A model generated the notes under the pieces. The model saw nothing but the letters and a program-made list of their open reading frames with translations, was not told the DNA's origin and did not search any database. Below are positions 15,576 to 24,529 of a DNA stretch of 31,916 nucleotides, one piece after another; position 1 is the stretch's first letter; each line of letters opens with the position of its first letter. A program made the translations under genes and the position numbers. The DNA is taken from the NCBI GenBank assembly GCA_002686705.1, contig NYYH01000078.1, forward strand, positions 1 to 31,916, given 5' to 3'. The DNA comes from Bacteroidota bacterium. Its GTDB lineage: Bacteria; Bacteroidota; Bacteroidia; Bacteroidales; F082.

Positions 15576-16481
15576 ATGGAACAAAATCAGCACAATAGTA
15601 ACTCAAACCAAATCTCAGGTACTAAGATTGGGATTACTGTTATCCTTAATATTTTTATTACAGTTGCACAAATTATAGGTGGGATTATTTCGGGTAGTAT
15701 TGCCCTGTTAACTGATGCGCTTCATAATTTTAGTGATGTCATTTCACTCTTATTAAGTTATATTACAAACCGCTTAGCGAAGAAAAAATCAACAATAAAA
15801 CAAACCTACGGATTTAAACGAGCCGAAATTCTATCAACTTTCGTAAACTCCGTAACTCTAATAGCAATAGCAATATATTTAATTGTAGAAGCAGTTCAAA
15901 GGTTCTTAAATCCTGAACCTGTGAAAGCAGATCTGGTAATATACTTTGCATTTGGGAGCATTGTTATAAATTTTATAAGCGTACTGCTATTATATAAGGA
16001 TTCAAAAAATAGCATGAATATTAAATCGGCTTATCTGCATTTGTTAACCGATGTAATGACATCAATTGCGGTTATGATAGGTGGAATATTGATGAAATAT
16101 TTTGATATTTACCGTATTGACAGTATTCTTTCAGTTGTAATTGCGATTTATCTGATTTTTGCAAGTTATAAACTGCTATTGGCATCTATTAAAATTTTAA
16201 TGCAATTTACTCCGCATGATGTTGATATAATAGGTGTTACAAATCAGATATGTGATATTAGCTGCGTGAAAAATGTGCATCATGTACATTTCTGGCAGCT
16301 TAACGATAAAGACATTTTTTTTGAAGCACATATAGACCTTGAAAAGGATATTAACATTACTGAGTTTCAGGATATCCTAAAAGAAATAGAGACAATACTT
16401 TACAATAATAATATTACTCATTACAATATTCAGCCAGAATATGGAATGGATGATTCTAAGAATTTGATCATCCAGCATTGA
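15576..16481 (+). CDS. Cation diffusion facilitator exporter, CzcD-like
   Basis: I choose the ATG at 15576; the TTG at 15567 would only add three residues and overlap the sigma stop. The 301-residue protein has six membrane helices. The metal site appears as Asp47, His50 and Asp54 in TDALHNFSD (helix 2) and His155 and Asp159 in HLLTD (helix 5). A C-terminal cytoplasmic domain (NQICDISCVKNVHHVHFWQL ...) probably dimerises and senses metal. CDF proteins exchange Zn2+, Cd2+ or Co2+ for protons, moving metal out of the cytoplasm. Helix 2 His with helix 5 His-Asp points to a Zn/Cd type, as in CzcD/ZitB. It is co-transcribed with the sigma factor. Confidence 0.9.
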   Translation: MEQNQHNSNSNQISGTKIGITVILNIFITVAQIIGGIISGSIALLTDALHNFSDVISLLLSYITNRLAKKKSTIKQTYGFKRAEILSTFVNSVTLIAIAIYLIVEAVQRFLNPEPVKADLVIYFAFGSIVINFISVLLLYKDSKNSMNIKSAYLHLLTDVMTSIAVMIGGILMKYFDIYRIDSILSVVIAIYLIFASYKLLLASIKILMQFTPHDVDIIGVTNQICDISCVKNVHHVHFWQLNDKDIFFEAHIDLEKDINITEFQDILKEIETILYNNNITHYNIQPEYGMDDSKNLIIQH

Positions 16482-16538
16482 TTGATAAAGAGTGACCCAG
16501 ACTAATATCCCATGTTGGAAAACTTGGTTTAATCGCTA

Positions 16539-16564
16539 AATAATGTTAAAGTTGTAACATTATT
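16539..16564. repeat. 10-bp inverted repeat after the exporter gene
   Basis: AATAATGTTA (16539-16548) pairs perfectly with TAACATTATT (16555-16564) across AAGTTG. No U-tract follows, so it is a weak terminator at best; it may be an operator for the gene at 16638. Confidence 0.4.
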
Positions 16565-16637
16565 ATCTACTCATTCGTTAATAATAAAAAGTAATTCTTA
16601 ATTAAACTTTCTTAAGCAAAGTAGGACCATTAAAATT

Positions 16638-18179
16638 ATGATACGAGTAATTCTATTATCAATACTTCTTACACAAATATCATTTGCCAAGGGTATTTCA
16701 CAAACTATACAAGAGGATACAATTTTTGATACTATTCAATTAAAGGAAGAACTAAAAGGTTTAGTTCTTGATATTGATAGTCAAATTGGCCTTCCATACG
16801 CCAATATTTATGTGCTGCATAAAAATATTGGTGTAATCAGCAACGAGAAAGGTTATTTCTCAATAAATATTAAGGGTTTGAATAGTGATGACACTATCCG
16901 TTTTCAATACATTGGTTATAAAACTAAAAACATAACTATTGGTGAATTAGACACCTCAAAGGTTGTTTATTTGAAAGAAGAAATATTCAATTTGAGTGAA
17001 ACAATTATTTTTGGTAATAAACTTAATGCTGAATCAATAGTAAAAAAAGTTTTGGAGAATAAAGAGTCGAATTACAAAAAAACAACAGCATACAAGCAAG
17101 CATTTATTCGCGAAAAAGATATTGCTGATATTGAAGAAATGAACCTTAATCTTAAAAAAAGTTCGTTCTCCGAAATAGATCCTGAATTGTTAGAATTGGT
17201 TGAAGAAAAAACACCAAAACACTCTACTTCGTACACTGATTTTTTAGGAAATCTTTACTCCTCTTCAAATGAAAATGACTCTATTACGTTTAAAATTGAT
17301 CCAATTAGAACAGTCTCTCTTAAAGAGAAAGATATTGCTGAATTAGAACAAATAGAAACAGTTTTTAAAAATATTTTCAACAACACTGAAGAAGAAGAAT
17401 ATTGGAAAATTAAAACTGGAATTCTTAGTCAAAAAATTGATGTTAATGAAGAAAAGGATGAACCAAAAAAAGATTCGTTGAACGAAAATGAAAGAAAAGT
17501 ATCAAGTTTTCGAAGAAGAATATTATCCCAGCTCAATTATAGTACAATGAATTATAAAAAGGAATGGGAGTTTTTACATAGTACCGGCAAATACAAGTAT
17601 AACATTATTGGAGGAACTAGAGTTAATGGTGAAGATGTTTATATAATTGATTTTACACCAAGGAGTGGTGGTGAATTTATTGGCAGAATGTATATATCTA
17701 TGAACACATTTGCACTTATCAGAGCTGATTATGAATATGCTCCTGATAAAACAGGTACAGACATTCATCTGTTTGGAGTTGGCTATACAGAAGATCAATT
17801 TAGCGGATCAATTTATTTTGAGAAAAAAGATAGTACATATAGTTTGAAGTATTTTTCAAGAAAAGCAGGTTCTTATGCTTCTTTTGACAGGAGTTTATCG
17901 TTGTTAAAAAAAAGAAAAAGATTCTTATTTGATAAAAAACTTGATGAATTCAAAGTTGGTGTCATTCTCTCTGTTAAAATGGAAGAATCAGTTGAATTTG
18001 TAGTTCTTGATGACAAGCAAATTTCGCACAACGAATATGCTGATTTTGAACAAAAGGAAAAGATGGAAATAATATATGTTGATCAGTTTGACGACAAGTT
18101 ATGGAGTGGTTATTCAATAATTGAACCCACCAAACAAATGAGAGAATATAGAAAACAAAAAGTAGATTATAATTTTTGA
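16638..18179 (+). CDS. Secreted carboxypeptidase-regulatory-like domain protein
   Basis: The 513-residue protein has a signal peptide (ends FAKGISQ). Residues ~38-115 form a CarboxypepD_reg-like beta-sandwich (LKGLVLDIDSQIGLPYANIYV ... GYFSINIKG ... IRFQYIGYKTKNITI). The remaining ~390 residues include a Glu/Lys-rich segment (~150-290) and a beta-rich C-terminal region (FLHSTGKYKYNIIGGTRVNGEDVYIIDFTPRSGG) that resembles the outer-membrane-associated domain found after this module in many Bacteroidota proteins. No catalytic residues are recognised. It probably sits in the periplasm or outer membrane. Its 3' end overlaps the convergent regulator gene by 13 bp. Confidence 0.8.
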   Translation: MIRVILLSILLTQISFAKGISQTIQEDTIFDTIQLKEELKGLVLDIDSQIGLPYANIYVLHKNIGVISNEKGYFSINIKGLNSDDTIRFQYIGYKTKNITIGELDTSKVVYLKEEIFNLSETIIFGNKLNAESIVKKVLENKESNYKKTTAYKQAFIREKDIADIEEMNLNLKKSSFSEIDPELLELVEEKTPKHSTSYTDFLGNLYSSSNENDSITFKIDPIRTVSLKEKDIAELEQIETVFKNIFNNTEEEEYWKIKTGILSQKIDVNEEKDEPKKDSLNENERKVSSFRRRILSQLNYSTMNYKKEWEFLHSTGKYKYNIIGGTRVNGEDVYIIDFTPRSGGEFIGRMYISMNTFALIRADYEYAPDKTGTDIHLFGVGYTEDQFSGSIYFEKKDSTYSLKYFSRKAGSYASFDRSLSLLKKRKRFLFDKKLDEFKVGVILSVKMEESVEFVVLDDKQISHNEYADFEQKEKMEIIYVDQFDDKLWSGYSIIEPTKQMREYRKQKVDYNF

Positions 18180-18994
18180 GCAACCTTTCCCTTTTTCCTA
18201 AGATAAGATAGAATTTCTGAAGATATCTCTTCAATGGGTTTAAAAGTAATATTCACAATTGTCCATTTCGGATGTTTCTTAAAAATTTTTAAGGCATAAT
18301 CTAATTCATTTTGAACAAAAATTTGATTTGAATAATTACCAGTTAATCCTCCTAAGTGTTTATCTCTAGCTTGTCTTAATTCGGATAATCGACGAGGATT
18401 TGTTGTCAAACAAAAAATACGTTCAGGTGGTAGTGTAGATAGTATTTCAGGTATTTCGAATCCAAAAATAATTGGAACATTTGCAACTAACCATCCTTTA
18501 TGTGCCATATAAACACTTAGTGGTGTTTTAAAAGTTCGTGAAACCCCCAATAAAACAATATCGGCGTTACCAAGTTCCTCAGTTCTTTGTCCATCATCGT
18601 GTCTAAGAGCAAATTCAACTGCTTCAATTCGTTGAAAATAAGCCTTATTTAATTCATGAAATATCCCTGGTTTTTCTGATGGAAAGTCAACAAAATGATG
18701 TGATAACCTTGCAAGAAGCGGCCCCATTAAATCAATTGTATTAATATCGTGAAGTCTGCCTTGTTCAAGCATTAAATGTCGTAGTTTTTTCGAAACCATT
18801 GTATGAATGATTAGTCCATGAATTTCGTGAGCTTCAGAAACAATCTCTAGTACTTGTTGTTCGGTACGAACCTCGGTGCGAAGATGAGTTTCTACTTCAA
18901 CGGTTTCAAATTGAACTAGTGCAGCTTTTAACGCTTGCTGGGCAGTTTGTCCTGTTCCGTCGGATACTATGAAAACATGCTGTAGTATAGGCAT
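18167..18994 (-). CDS. ppsR: PPDK/PEP synthase regulatory protein, PpsR-type (DUF299)
   Basis: The 275-residue protein matches the DUF299 kinase/pyrophosphorylase family. It has an N-terminal VFIVSDGTGQTAQ segment (8-19), FALRHDDGQ (128-136), and the P-loop-like LLGVSRTFKTPLSVYMA (148-164) characteristic of these enzymes. Family members use ADP to phosphorylate, and inorganic phosphate to dephosphorylate, a threonine beside the catalytic histidine of pyruvate phosphate dikinase or PEP synthase, switching gluconeogenic flux. No target gene is in the window, so which of the two it controls is unknown. The length is normal. It is convergent with the preceding gene and overlaps it by 13 bp. Its N-terminal half seems less AT-rich than its neighbours, which might hint at transfer. 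Confidence 0.88.
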   Translation of the reverse strand: MPILQHVFIVSDGTGQTAQQALKAALVQFETVEVETHLRTEVRTEQQVLEIVSEAHEIHGLIIHTMVSKKLRHLMLEQGRLHDINTIDLMGPLLARLSHHFVDFPSEKPGIFHELNKAYFQRIEAVEFALRHDDGQRTEELGNADIVLLGVSRTFKTPLSVYMAHKGWLVANVPIIFGFEIPEILSTLPPERIFCLTTNPRRLSELRQARDKHLGGLTGNYSNQIFVQNELDYALKIFKKHPKWTIVNITFKPIEEISSEILSYLRKKGKVAQKL

Positions 18995-19133
18995 ATTTAC
19001 TTTTTATTAACCATTGTTTATATGTTGCAATTTTTTTATAAAAGTAACAATAAATCTCAGAATTTCTGCGTCCTTTATTTCTTTTATCGTCAATATAGTA
19101 AAGCCAAAGAAAAGAAATTAAAATGATTTTATT

Positions 19134-19568
19134 ATGGAACTAGTAATACAGCCAGCTATAAGATCAAATATGAATGCAGTATCGGAATTGTTACATGACA
19201 ATCAACTGCCTACAGAAGATATTTTTGAGCAAAAAATTTAATTTTTTATTGCACTTATAAATAACGTAATTGTAGGAACCATTGGTGTTGAGAAATATCA
19301 ACACACTGGTCTTCAAAGATCACTTGCTGTTGACAAAGAATTTAGAAACTTACATATTGGAAAAAAGCTACTAAATCACCTATTTGATTATTGTAGCGCA
19401 GAAAAAATTAGGAAACTGTATTTGCTAACTACTACTGCTGAAGAGTATTTTACCAGGTTTGGATTTCAGAAAATTGATAGAGTTAACATACCGGAAGTAA
19501 TTTCGCAGACGAAAGAATTTCAGGATATTTGTCCTCTAACAGCAACTACCATGTATAAAAAGCAGTAA
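19134..19568 (+). pseudogene. arsN2: ArsN2-like GNAT acetyltransferase broken by one in-frame stop
   Basis: Reading from ATG 19134 gives VIQPAIRSNMNAVSELLHDN and then LPTEDIFEQKI, followed by TAA at 19239-19241. The same frame then continues without any shift to TAA 19566-19568 as a coherent GNAT fold: NNVIVGTIGVEKYQ, LQRSLAVDKEFRNLHIGKKLLNHL (acetyl-CoA loop) and LYLLTTTAEEYFTRFGFQKIDR, ending CPLTATTM. This is the pattern of ArsN2, the acetyltransferase found with arsenic resistance genes. The whole is 145 codons, normal for the family, so one substitution explains the break. No ars genes are nearby. No start codon follows the stop early enough to rescue the domain. Confidence 0.85.
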
Positions 19569-19611
19569 TTGTTGTTAAGCTTATTATTCATGTCGATTTA
19601 ATAAACTTACC

Positions 19612-19619
19612 TATTTTTG
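19612..19619 (+). promoter_or_regulatory. -7 box of the tRNA-Lys promoter
   Basis: TATTTTTG matches TAnnTTTG exactly and lies 65 bp before the tRNA. No clear TTG is seen 17-23 bp upstream. Between it and the tRNA lies TATAGCTATCGGGA, a short palindromic motif (19651-19664) of the type recurring at 19813-19819. Confidence 0.45.
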
Positions 19620-19684
19620 CAGCTACTATTTTCTTTCCGTAGCTCCCTCTATAGCTATCGGGAGGCAGAGCAGAATTAATGTAT

Positions 19685-19741
<57 letters not shown>

Positions 19742-19757
<16 letters not shown>

Positions 19758-19844
19758 CTGATTTTAAGTCATTTGCCAGTAGGGCGAGAAGTTTATCCCG
19801 ATGAGGTACGATATCGGGAAGCCCTTCCGGGGAGACTAATTTTA
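19742..19844. repeat. Direct duplication of the tRNA-Lys 3' end, with hairpin between
   Basis: AGCCCTTCCGGGGAGACT plus seven more bases (24 of 25 identical) occurs at 19742-19766 and again at 19820-19844, 78 bp apart. Between them TCCCGAT (19796-19802) pairs with ATCGGGA (19813-19819). Just before the hairpin, GGGCGAGAAGTT loosely resembles the GGGTCGAAGGTT of the real tRNA, so the second copy may be a decayed second tRNA with a hairpin repeat inserted in its T-loop. Alternatively it is an attachment-site duplication left by an integrated element. No integrase gene is present. The stretch 19569-19905 holds nothing else apart from the tRNA promoter. Confidence 0.7.
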
Positions 19845-19905
19845 TGAAAGGATTAGACAAATTATTTCAATTCGTTTAACCATGAAAATTAACGTTAAAA
19901 ATTAA

Positions 19906-20541
19906 ATGAACTATTTATCTTCTACATATTACTTTGACTTTGAAAATGAAGCGATACAGGATATCATTCGTGAATTTAAAACAGACAATCTGACCACAAA
20001 AGAAAAAGCAATATTATTATATCTTAAAATTCGTGACGGATGGAGATACAACCCTTATTACATAAGCTTTTCTAAAGAAAACTATAGGGCAAGCACTATA
20101 AGTAAAAAACCGGATGGCCATTGTATTGAGAAGTCTATTTTGTTAATTGCCTGCCTCCGCGGATTAAATATTCCGGCCAGGATTCACTTTGCGAAAGTAA
20201 AAAATCATATAGGAGTCGAGAGAATCGTAGAAAAGTTCGGGACCAATGAAATGACTCCTCACGGAATGGTAAATGTACTCCTGGAGGGAAAATGGTTAAA
20301 AATATCCCCCGCTTTTAATAAAGAATTATGCCTTAAGTGTAATGTCGCACCTCTGGATTTTGACGGTGAAAATGATTCTATATTTCACGAGTTCGACAAT
20401 GCCGGTGGTTTGTTTATGGAATATCTTGAAGATTATGGACATTTTGAAGATGTTCCAACAGAATTTATTTTTAATACTTTTAAGAAAAATTATCCAAAAA
20501 TTATCGAACTGTCGAAAGGCCTAACTGAAATTAGGATATAA
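19906..20541 (+). CDS. Transglutaminase-like protein
   Basis: The 211-residue cytoplasmic protein (no signal peptide) has the papain-like transglutaminase core: catalytic Cys73 in DGHCIEKSILLIACLRGLNIPAR and His119 in MTPHGMVNVLLEGKWLKISPAFN. The third catalytic position, usually Asp in a DP motif, reads Ser-Pro (134-135) here; a T/SPAFN form is usual for this bacterial subgroup, so activity is not ruled out. Members are thought to be peptidases or amide hydrolases, but no substrate is known. It follows the tRNA region by 62 bp and precedes the aminotransferase, which has its own promoter. Confidence 0.8.
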   Translation: MNYLSSTYYFDFENEAIQDIIREFKTDNLTTKEKAILLYLKIRDGWRYNPYYISFSKENYRASTISKKPDGHCIEKSILLIACLRGLNIPARIHFAKVKNHIGVERIVEKFGTNEMTPHGMVNVLLEGKWLKISPAFNKELCLKCNVAPLDFDGENDSIFHEFDNAGGLFMEYLEDYGHFEDVPTEFIFNTFKKNYPKIIELSKGLTEIRI

Positions 20542-20571
20542 TCAAAGCCTAATCTTTCACCAACAAATAAC

Positions 20572-20579
20572 TATCTTTG
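20572..20579 (+). promoter_or_regulatory. -7 box of the aminotransferase promoter
   Basis: TATCTTTG is an exact TAnnTTTG match ending 20 bp before the ATG at 20600. No clean TTG is seen at the -33 position. Confidence 0.5.
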
Positions 20580-20599
20580 TTATCCAAACAGTTACCTTA

Positions 20600-21757
20600 A
20601 TGGACTTATTTAAAGGCAATATTACCACCAAATTACCTCAAACAGGCACATCAATTTTTGCAGTAATGTCAGGATTGGCTAACAAACACAATGCGGTTAA
20701 TCTTAGTCAGGGGTTTCCTGACTTTCCAATATCCGGGGAACTTATTAAACTGGTCAATCACTTTATGAGAAAAGGATTTAACCAGTACGCCCCCATGCCT
20801 GGAGTGGAACCTTTGCGAAAAATATTGTCACAAATGTTTAAAAAGAACCACAAGGCAAACTATAATCCTGAGAAAGAAATAACCATTACGGCAGGAGCTA
20901 CACAAGCAATCTTCACTGCAATTTCTGCCTTTGTTGCCAAAGACGATGAGGTTATTATTTTTGAACCTGCATATGATTGTTATGCGCCATCTGTTACCGT
21001 TAACGGTGGACTAGTTAAATATGCCCAATTACAACATCCTGATTATAGTATTAACTGGGATGAGCTTCCGCGGATGATTTCGAGCAGAACAAAAATGATT
21101 ATTATTAATTCACCTCATAATCCTACCGGTAGTATTATAAGTGAAGATGATATGCGCAGACTCGAAACCCTTATCCGTAACCGAGACATTATTGTCCTAA
21201 GTGATGAGGTTTATGAGCATTTAATCTTTGATGGATTTCAACACTATAGTGCAGCTCGATTTCCTGAATTAGCATCAAAATCAATTGTTGTTGGCTCATT
21301 TGGAAAAACTTTTCATACAACAGGATGGAAAATGGGTTTTGTTCTTGCTCCTGAAAACATAATGGCAGAATACAGGAAAGTCCATCAGTTTGCCGTTTTT
21401 GCTGTGAATACACCAATTCAATATGCAGTTGCCGAATACTTAAAGAATCCTGATAATTACAAATCTCTTAGTGACTTTTATCAGAAAAAGCGAGATTATT
21501 TTCTGTCAGTAATTAAAAAATCAAAATTTAAACCACTTACAAATCATGGCACATATTTTCAATTACTAGATTACAGTAAGATTTCTGATGAGTCGGAAAT
21601 GGATATGGCTGTCAGGATGGTTAAAGAATATGGAATAGCGTCTGTCCCTGTATCGTCATTTTACAGAACGCAGGAAAACAATAATACATTAAGATTTTGT
21701 TTTGCTAAAATGGAATCAACACTAAAAAACGCCGGGGAAATATTATGCAAGATTTAA
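20600..21757 (+). CDS. Methionine-type aminotransferase (YbdL-like, PLP class I)
   Basis: The 385-residue fold-type I enzyme shows VNLSQGFPDFP (33-42), the phosphate-binding ITAGATQAIF, the NSPHNPTG loop with Asn174, SDEVYEH with Asp202 and Tyr205, the PLP lysine Lys236 in SFGKTFHTTGWK, and the substrate-carboxylate Arg in LRFCFAK near the C-terminus. It resembles YbdL and the glutamine transaminase K/kynurenine aminotransferase group, which transaminate methionine, aromatic amino acids and glutamine. The next gene, an omega-amidase, starts inside its last codons (13-bp overlap). That is strong context for a glutamine-dependent reaction, for example remaking methionine from 4-methylthio-2-oxobutyrate. 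Confidence 0.88.
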   Translation: MDLFKGNITTKLPQTGTSIFAVMSGLANKHNAVNLSQGFPDFPISGELIKLVNHFMRKGFNQYAPMPGVEPLRKILSQMFKKNHKANYNPEKEITITAGATQAIFTAISAFVAKDDEVIIFEPAYDCYAPSVTVNGGLVKYAQLQHPDYSINWDELPRMISSRTKMIIINSPHNPTGSIISEDDMRRLETLIRNRDIIVLSDEVYEHLIFDGFQHYSAARFPELASKSIVVGSFGKTFHTTGWKMGFVLAPENIMAEYRKVHQFAVFAVNTPIQYAVAEYLKNPDNYKSLSDFYQKKRDYFLSVIKKSKFKPLTNHGTYFQLLDYSKISDESEMDMAVRMVKEYGIASVPVSSFYRTQENNNTLRFCFAKMESTLKNAGEILCKI

Positions 21758-22539
21758 AAATACTTGCCTTTCAGGCAGATCTGGCATGGGAGAACCCTGA
21801 AAAAAATCGGCTTGAATTTGAGAAGAGAATTGATGTAGAGTTTGATTCACACCACCTAATAATATTACCAGAAACATTCACAACCGGTTTTCCAGTAGAT
21901 CCAAGTAAGTATGCGGAGAAAATTAATGGCCCAACTATTAGTTGGATGGAAAAAATGGCTTCATCATATAACACAGTAATAACTGGTTCTTTGTTGTTAG
22001 CAAAGGATGGAAAATATGCAAACACTCTTGTTTGGATGTGTCCTGACGGCACTTTTGAACTTTATGAAAAGCGTCATGTTTTTTCAATGGGTGGTGAACA
22101 TGAAAAAATATCTGCCGGTACAAAAAAACTGAACGTTAATTTAATGGGATGGACAATACGGCCCATGATCTGTTATGATTTACGGTTCCCTGTATGGACT
22201 AAAAACCATTTTGATGAAAAGAACGGTTTCGAATATGATCTTGCAATATATATTGCAAACTGGCCAGCAGTACGGAGCTACCCGTGGAAAACATTACTCT
22301 TAGCTCGTTCAATTGAAAATCAGGCTTATACAATTGGATTGAATCGTGTTGGGATAGATGGCCCCGGCAACAAGTATAGCGGAGATTCAATGATAGTGGA
22401 TCCTAAAGGTATGATACTAGAACAGGGAATTGAAGGACAGGAACAGGCATTATCGATTACACTTTCGCATAACGATCTCGAGGAATTTAGAAATAGCTTT
22501 AATGTTGGCCTCGATTGGGATAGTTTTACAATTGAATAA
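21745..22539 (+). CDS. Omega-amidase, nitrilase superfamily (YafV/NIT2-like)
   Basis: The 264-residue protein carries the nitrilase catalytic set: Glu43 (LPETFTTGF), Lys109 (YEKRHVFSMGGEH) and Cys143 (MICYDLRFPVW). The VFSMGGEH and CYDLRFPVW contexts are those of the YafV/NIT2 omega-amidases, which hydrolyse 2-oxoglutaramate to 2-oxoglutarate and ammonia. This removes the product of glutamine transamination and pulls the aminotransferase reaction forward. Its start overlaps the preceding gene by 13 bp, so the two are probably coupled in translation and made in similar amounts. The length is normal and no key residue is missing. It is convergent with the ABC exporter gene, 18 bp away. Confidence 0.9.
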   Translation: MQDLKILAFQADLAWENPEKNRLEFEKRIDVEFDSHHLIILPETFTTGFPVDPSKYAEKINGPTISWMEKMASSYNTVITGSLLLAKDGKYANTLVWMCPDGTFELYEKRHVFSMGGEHEKISAGTKKLNVNLMGWTIRPMICYDLRFPVWTKNHFDEKNGFEYDLAIYIANWPAVRSYPWKTLLLARSIENQAYTIGLNRVGIDGPGNKYSGDSMIVDPKGMILEQGIEGQEQALSITLSHNDLEEFRNSFNVGLDWDSFTIE

Positions 22540-22557
22540 TCTTATTACTTGAGGTTC

Positions 22558-24378
22558 TTAGGCAAAGTCTTGTAAATGTTGCAATCTACAATATACTCCG
22601 TTTAACGTAATAAGTTCTGTATGAGTACCTCTTTCCACTATCTCACCTTTTTTTAATACAATTATTTCATCGGCATGTTGTATTGTTGAAAGCCGGTGAG
22701 CAATTATTACCGTAGTACGGTCCTTCATAACATTGAACAGCGCCTTCTGAACAAGCTTTTCCGATTCAGTATCTAATGATGAGGTTGCTTCATCAAGGAT
22801 CAGTATTGGCGGGTTGGCAAGAACTGCCCTTGCAATACTGATACGTTGTCGTTGACCTCCGGAAAGTTTTACTCCTCTATCGCCAATATTTGTTTGATAA
22901 CCATTTTCAGTTTGCATAATGAAGTCATGCGCATTTGCAATTTTTGCCGCTTCTACAACTTCTCTCTCAGTCACGCCCTTTTTACCAAACGCAATATTAT
23001 TTAATATACTGTCATTAAATAGGATACTCTCCTGAGAAACAATACCCATAAGCTTTCTTGTCTGATCAATTTTTAAATCTTTGATGTTTTTTCCATCAAT
23101 CAATAATTCACCTTCATCAACATCATAAAATCTTGGCAGCAGGTCGGCCATAGTTGATTTACCTCCTCCTGATTCACCAACAAGAGCTATTATCTTTCCT
23201 TTTTCTATTTTTAGATTTATATTTTTAAGGACAGAAATGTTTTCGTATTTAAAGTTAACATTTTTGTATTCAATATTGCTTTTGAATGATTTGACAGGTA
23301 AAGGATCAGGATTCTCTCTAATAATTTCCTCTGCATCAAGAATCTCAAAAATTCTATCAGCCGATGCAATTCCTTTCTGGATGGAGTAAAATCCCTGTGC
23401 AAAGGTTTTGGCAGGTGGTATTATTTGAGAAAACACAACAATGTAGGTAATAAAATCAGCGGCCTGGATTGTTGGATTATCAGATAGTACCATCTTACCT
23501 CCAAACCACAGAACAATTATAATTACTACTGATGAAAGAAATTCGCTAAGTGGTGATGATAAATCACGACGGCGATAAATCCAAATCAACAACTTTGAGT
23601 AATCTTTGTTTGATGCCCTGAATTTTTCATCTGAATAATCAATAGCGTTAAAAGCTTTAATTATCCTCAAGCCTGATATTGATTCTTCAATGGTAGAAAG
23701 CAGTCCTGCAAATTTCGTCATTCCAATTTTTGATTGTTTACGCAAGCTTTTGCCAATTCTCCCAATAATAAACCCTGTAAGAGGAAGTATAATAAGCACA
23801 AACAAGGTTAACTTTGGACTCATACTTATCATAAAAGCGAAGTATGCTATTATCGTTATCGGGTCTCGAACTATCATCTCCAGATAGTTCATAATCGAAT
23901 ACTCAACTTCCTGAACATCAGTAGTAACTCTGGCAATAATATCACCCTTTTTGTGCTTTGTGAAAAATGAAAGTGGAAGGATAAGAAGTTTCGTGTAAAT
24001 ACTATTTCTAATCCCTTTTATAGCGCCAACACGAACGTTTGCCATATAATACATAGCAAAAAAACGTGAAAGGTTTCGAAAAAAGAAAGCAATCATCAGT
24101 ACAATACAAATATAAATAAGGGCCTGAATTTTGCCACTTGCAATTATTACATCGCTTATCTGGTAATTCAAATAAGCTAGTAATGCTTTTGTGTTAAATA
24201 CAAGATCGGGTTTTTCAGTTACAAGGTCATCAATACCAAATAACAGGTTTAGAAAGGGTATAAGTAAGGCGAATGAAAAAAGTGAAAAAACAATAGTGAG
24301 TAAATTAAATAGTACATTTAATCCGGCGTAACCATAATAAGGTATAATATATGCCAGTACTCTGTAAAATTTCTTCAT
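22558..24378 (-). CDS. ABC exporter, MsbA-like half-transporter
   Basis: The 606-residue protein fuses an N-terminal six-helix exporter domain (~15-340) and a C-terminal ATPase domain (~368-606). It has Walker A GESGGGKST (401-409), the Q-loop (VSQES), signature LSGGQ (505-509), Walker B ILILDE (Glu530 catalytic), the D-loop SSLD and the H-loop IIAHRLST. It should work as a homodimer in the inner membrane. Among such exporters the closest functional guess is MsbA-type flipping of lipid A or another lipid, but drug and peptide exporters share the layout, so the substrate is left open. It is a single-gene unit, convergent with the amidase gene, with a good -7 box upstream. Confidence 0.88.
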   Translation of the reverse strand: MKKFYRVLAYIIPYYGYAGLNVLFNLLTIVFSLFSFALLIPFLNLLFGIDDLVTEKPDLVFNTKALLAYLNYQISDVIIASGKIQALIYICIVLMIAFFFRNLSRFFAMYYMANVRVGAIKGIRNSIYTKLLILPLSFFTKHKKGDIIARVTTDVQEVEYSIMNYLEMIVRDPITIIAYFAFMISMSPKLTLFVLIILPLTGFIIGRIGKSLRKQSKIGMTKFAGLLSTIEESISGLRIIKAFNAIDYSDEKFRASNKDYSKLLIWIYRRRDLSSPLSEFLSSVVIIIVLWFGGKMVLSDNPTIQAADFITYIVVFSQIIPPAKTFAQGFYSIQKGIASADRIFEILDAEEIIRENPDPLPVKSFKSNIEYKNVNFKYENISVLKNINLKIEKGKIIALVGESGGGKSTMADLLPRFYDVDEGELLIDGKNIKDLKIDQTRKLMGIVSQESILFNDSILNNIAFGKKGVTEREVVEAAKIANAHDFIMQTENGYQTNIGDRGVKLSGGQRQRISIARAVLANPPILILDEATSSLDTESEKLVQKALFNVMKDRTTVIIAHRLSTIQHADEIIVLKKGEIVERGTHTELITLNGVYCRLQHLQDFA

Positions 24379-24408
24379 TGTTTATATGCAAATTTTAAAA
24401 TGCTGATG

Positions 24409-24416
24409 CAAATATA
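24409..24416 (-). promoter_or_regulatory. -7 box of the ABC exporter promoter
   Basis: On the minus strand the sequence is TATATTTG, an exact TAnnTTTG match, ending 30 bp before the ATG at 24378. The -33 TTG is not clear. Confidence 0.5.
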
Positions 24417-24529
24417 CACAGACTGTACTAATAATATAATCCATACAGATTTGCTATTATTACAATTCCATTTTCATATAAAGCTTCATCAATTAATTGT
24501 ACTTTTACAAATTCAAAATCCTTTAAACA

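Noticed and set aside
19239..19241. Stop-codon recoding in the acetyltransferase
   Set aside because: TAA is not used for selenocysteine or pyrrolysine, no recoding element is apparent, and a single nonsense change is simpler.
19767..19839. Functional second tRNA
   Set aside because: Only the 3' tail matches; no D-arm or anticodon arm can be folded.
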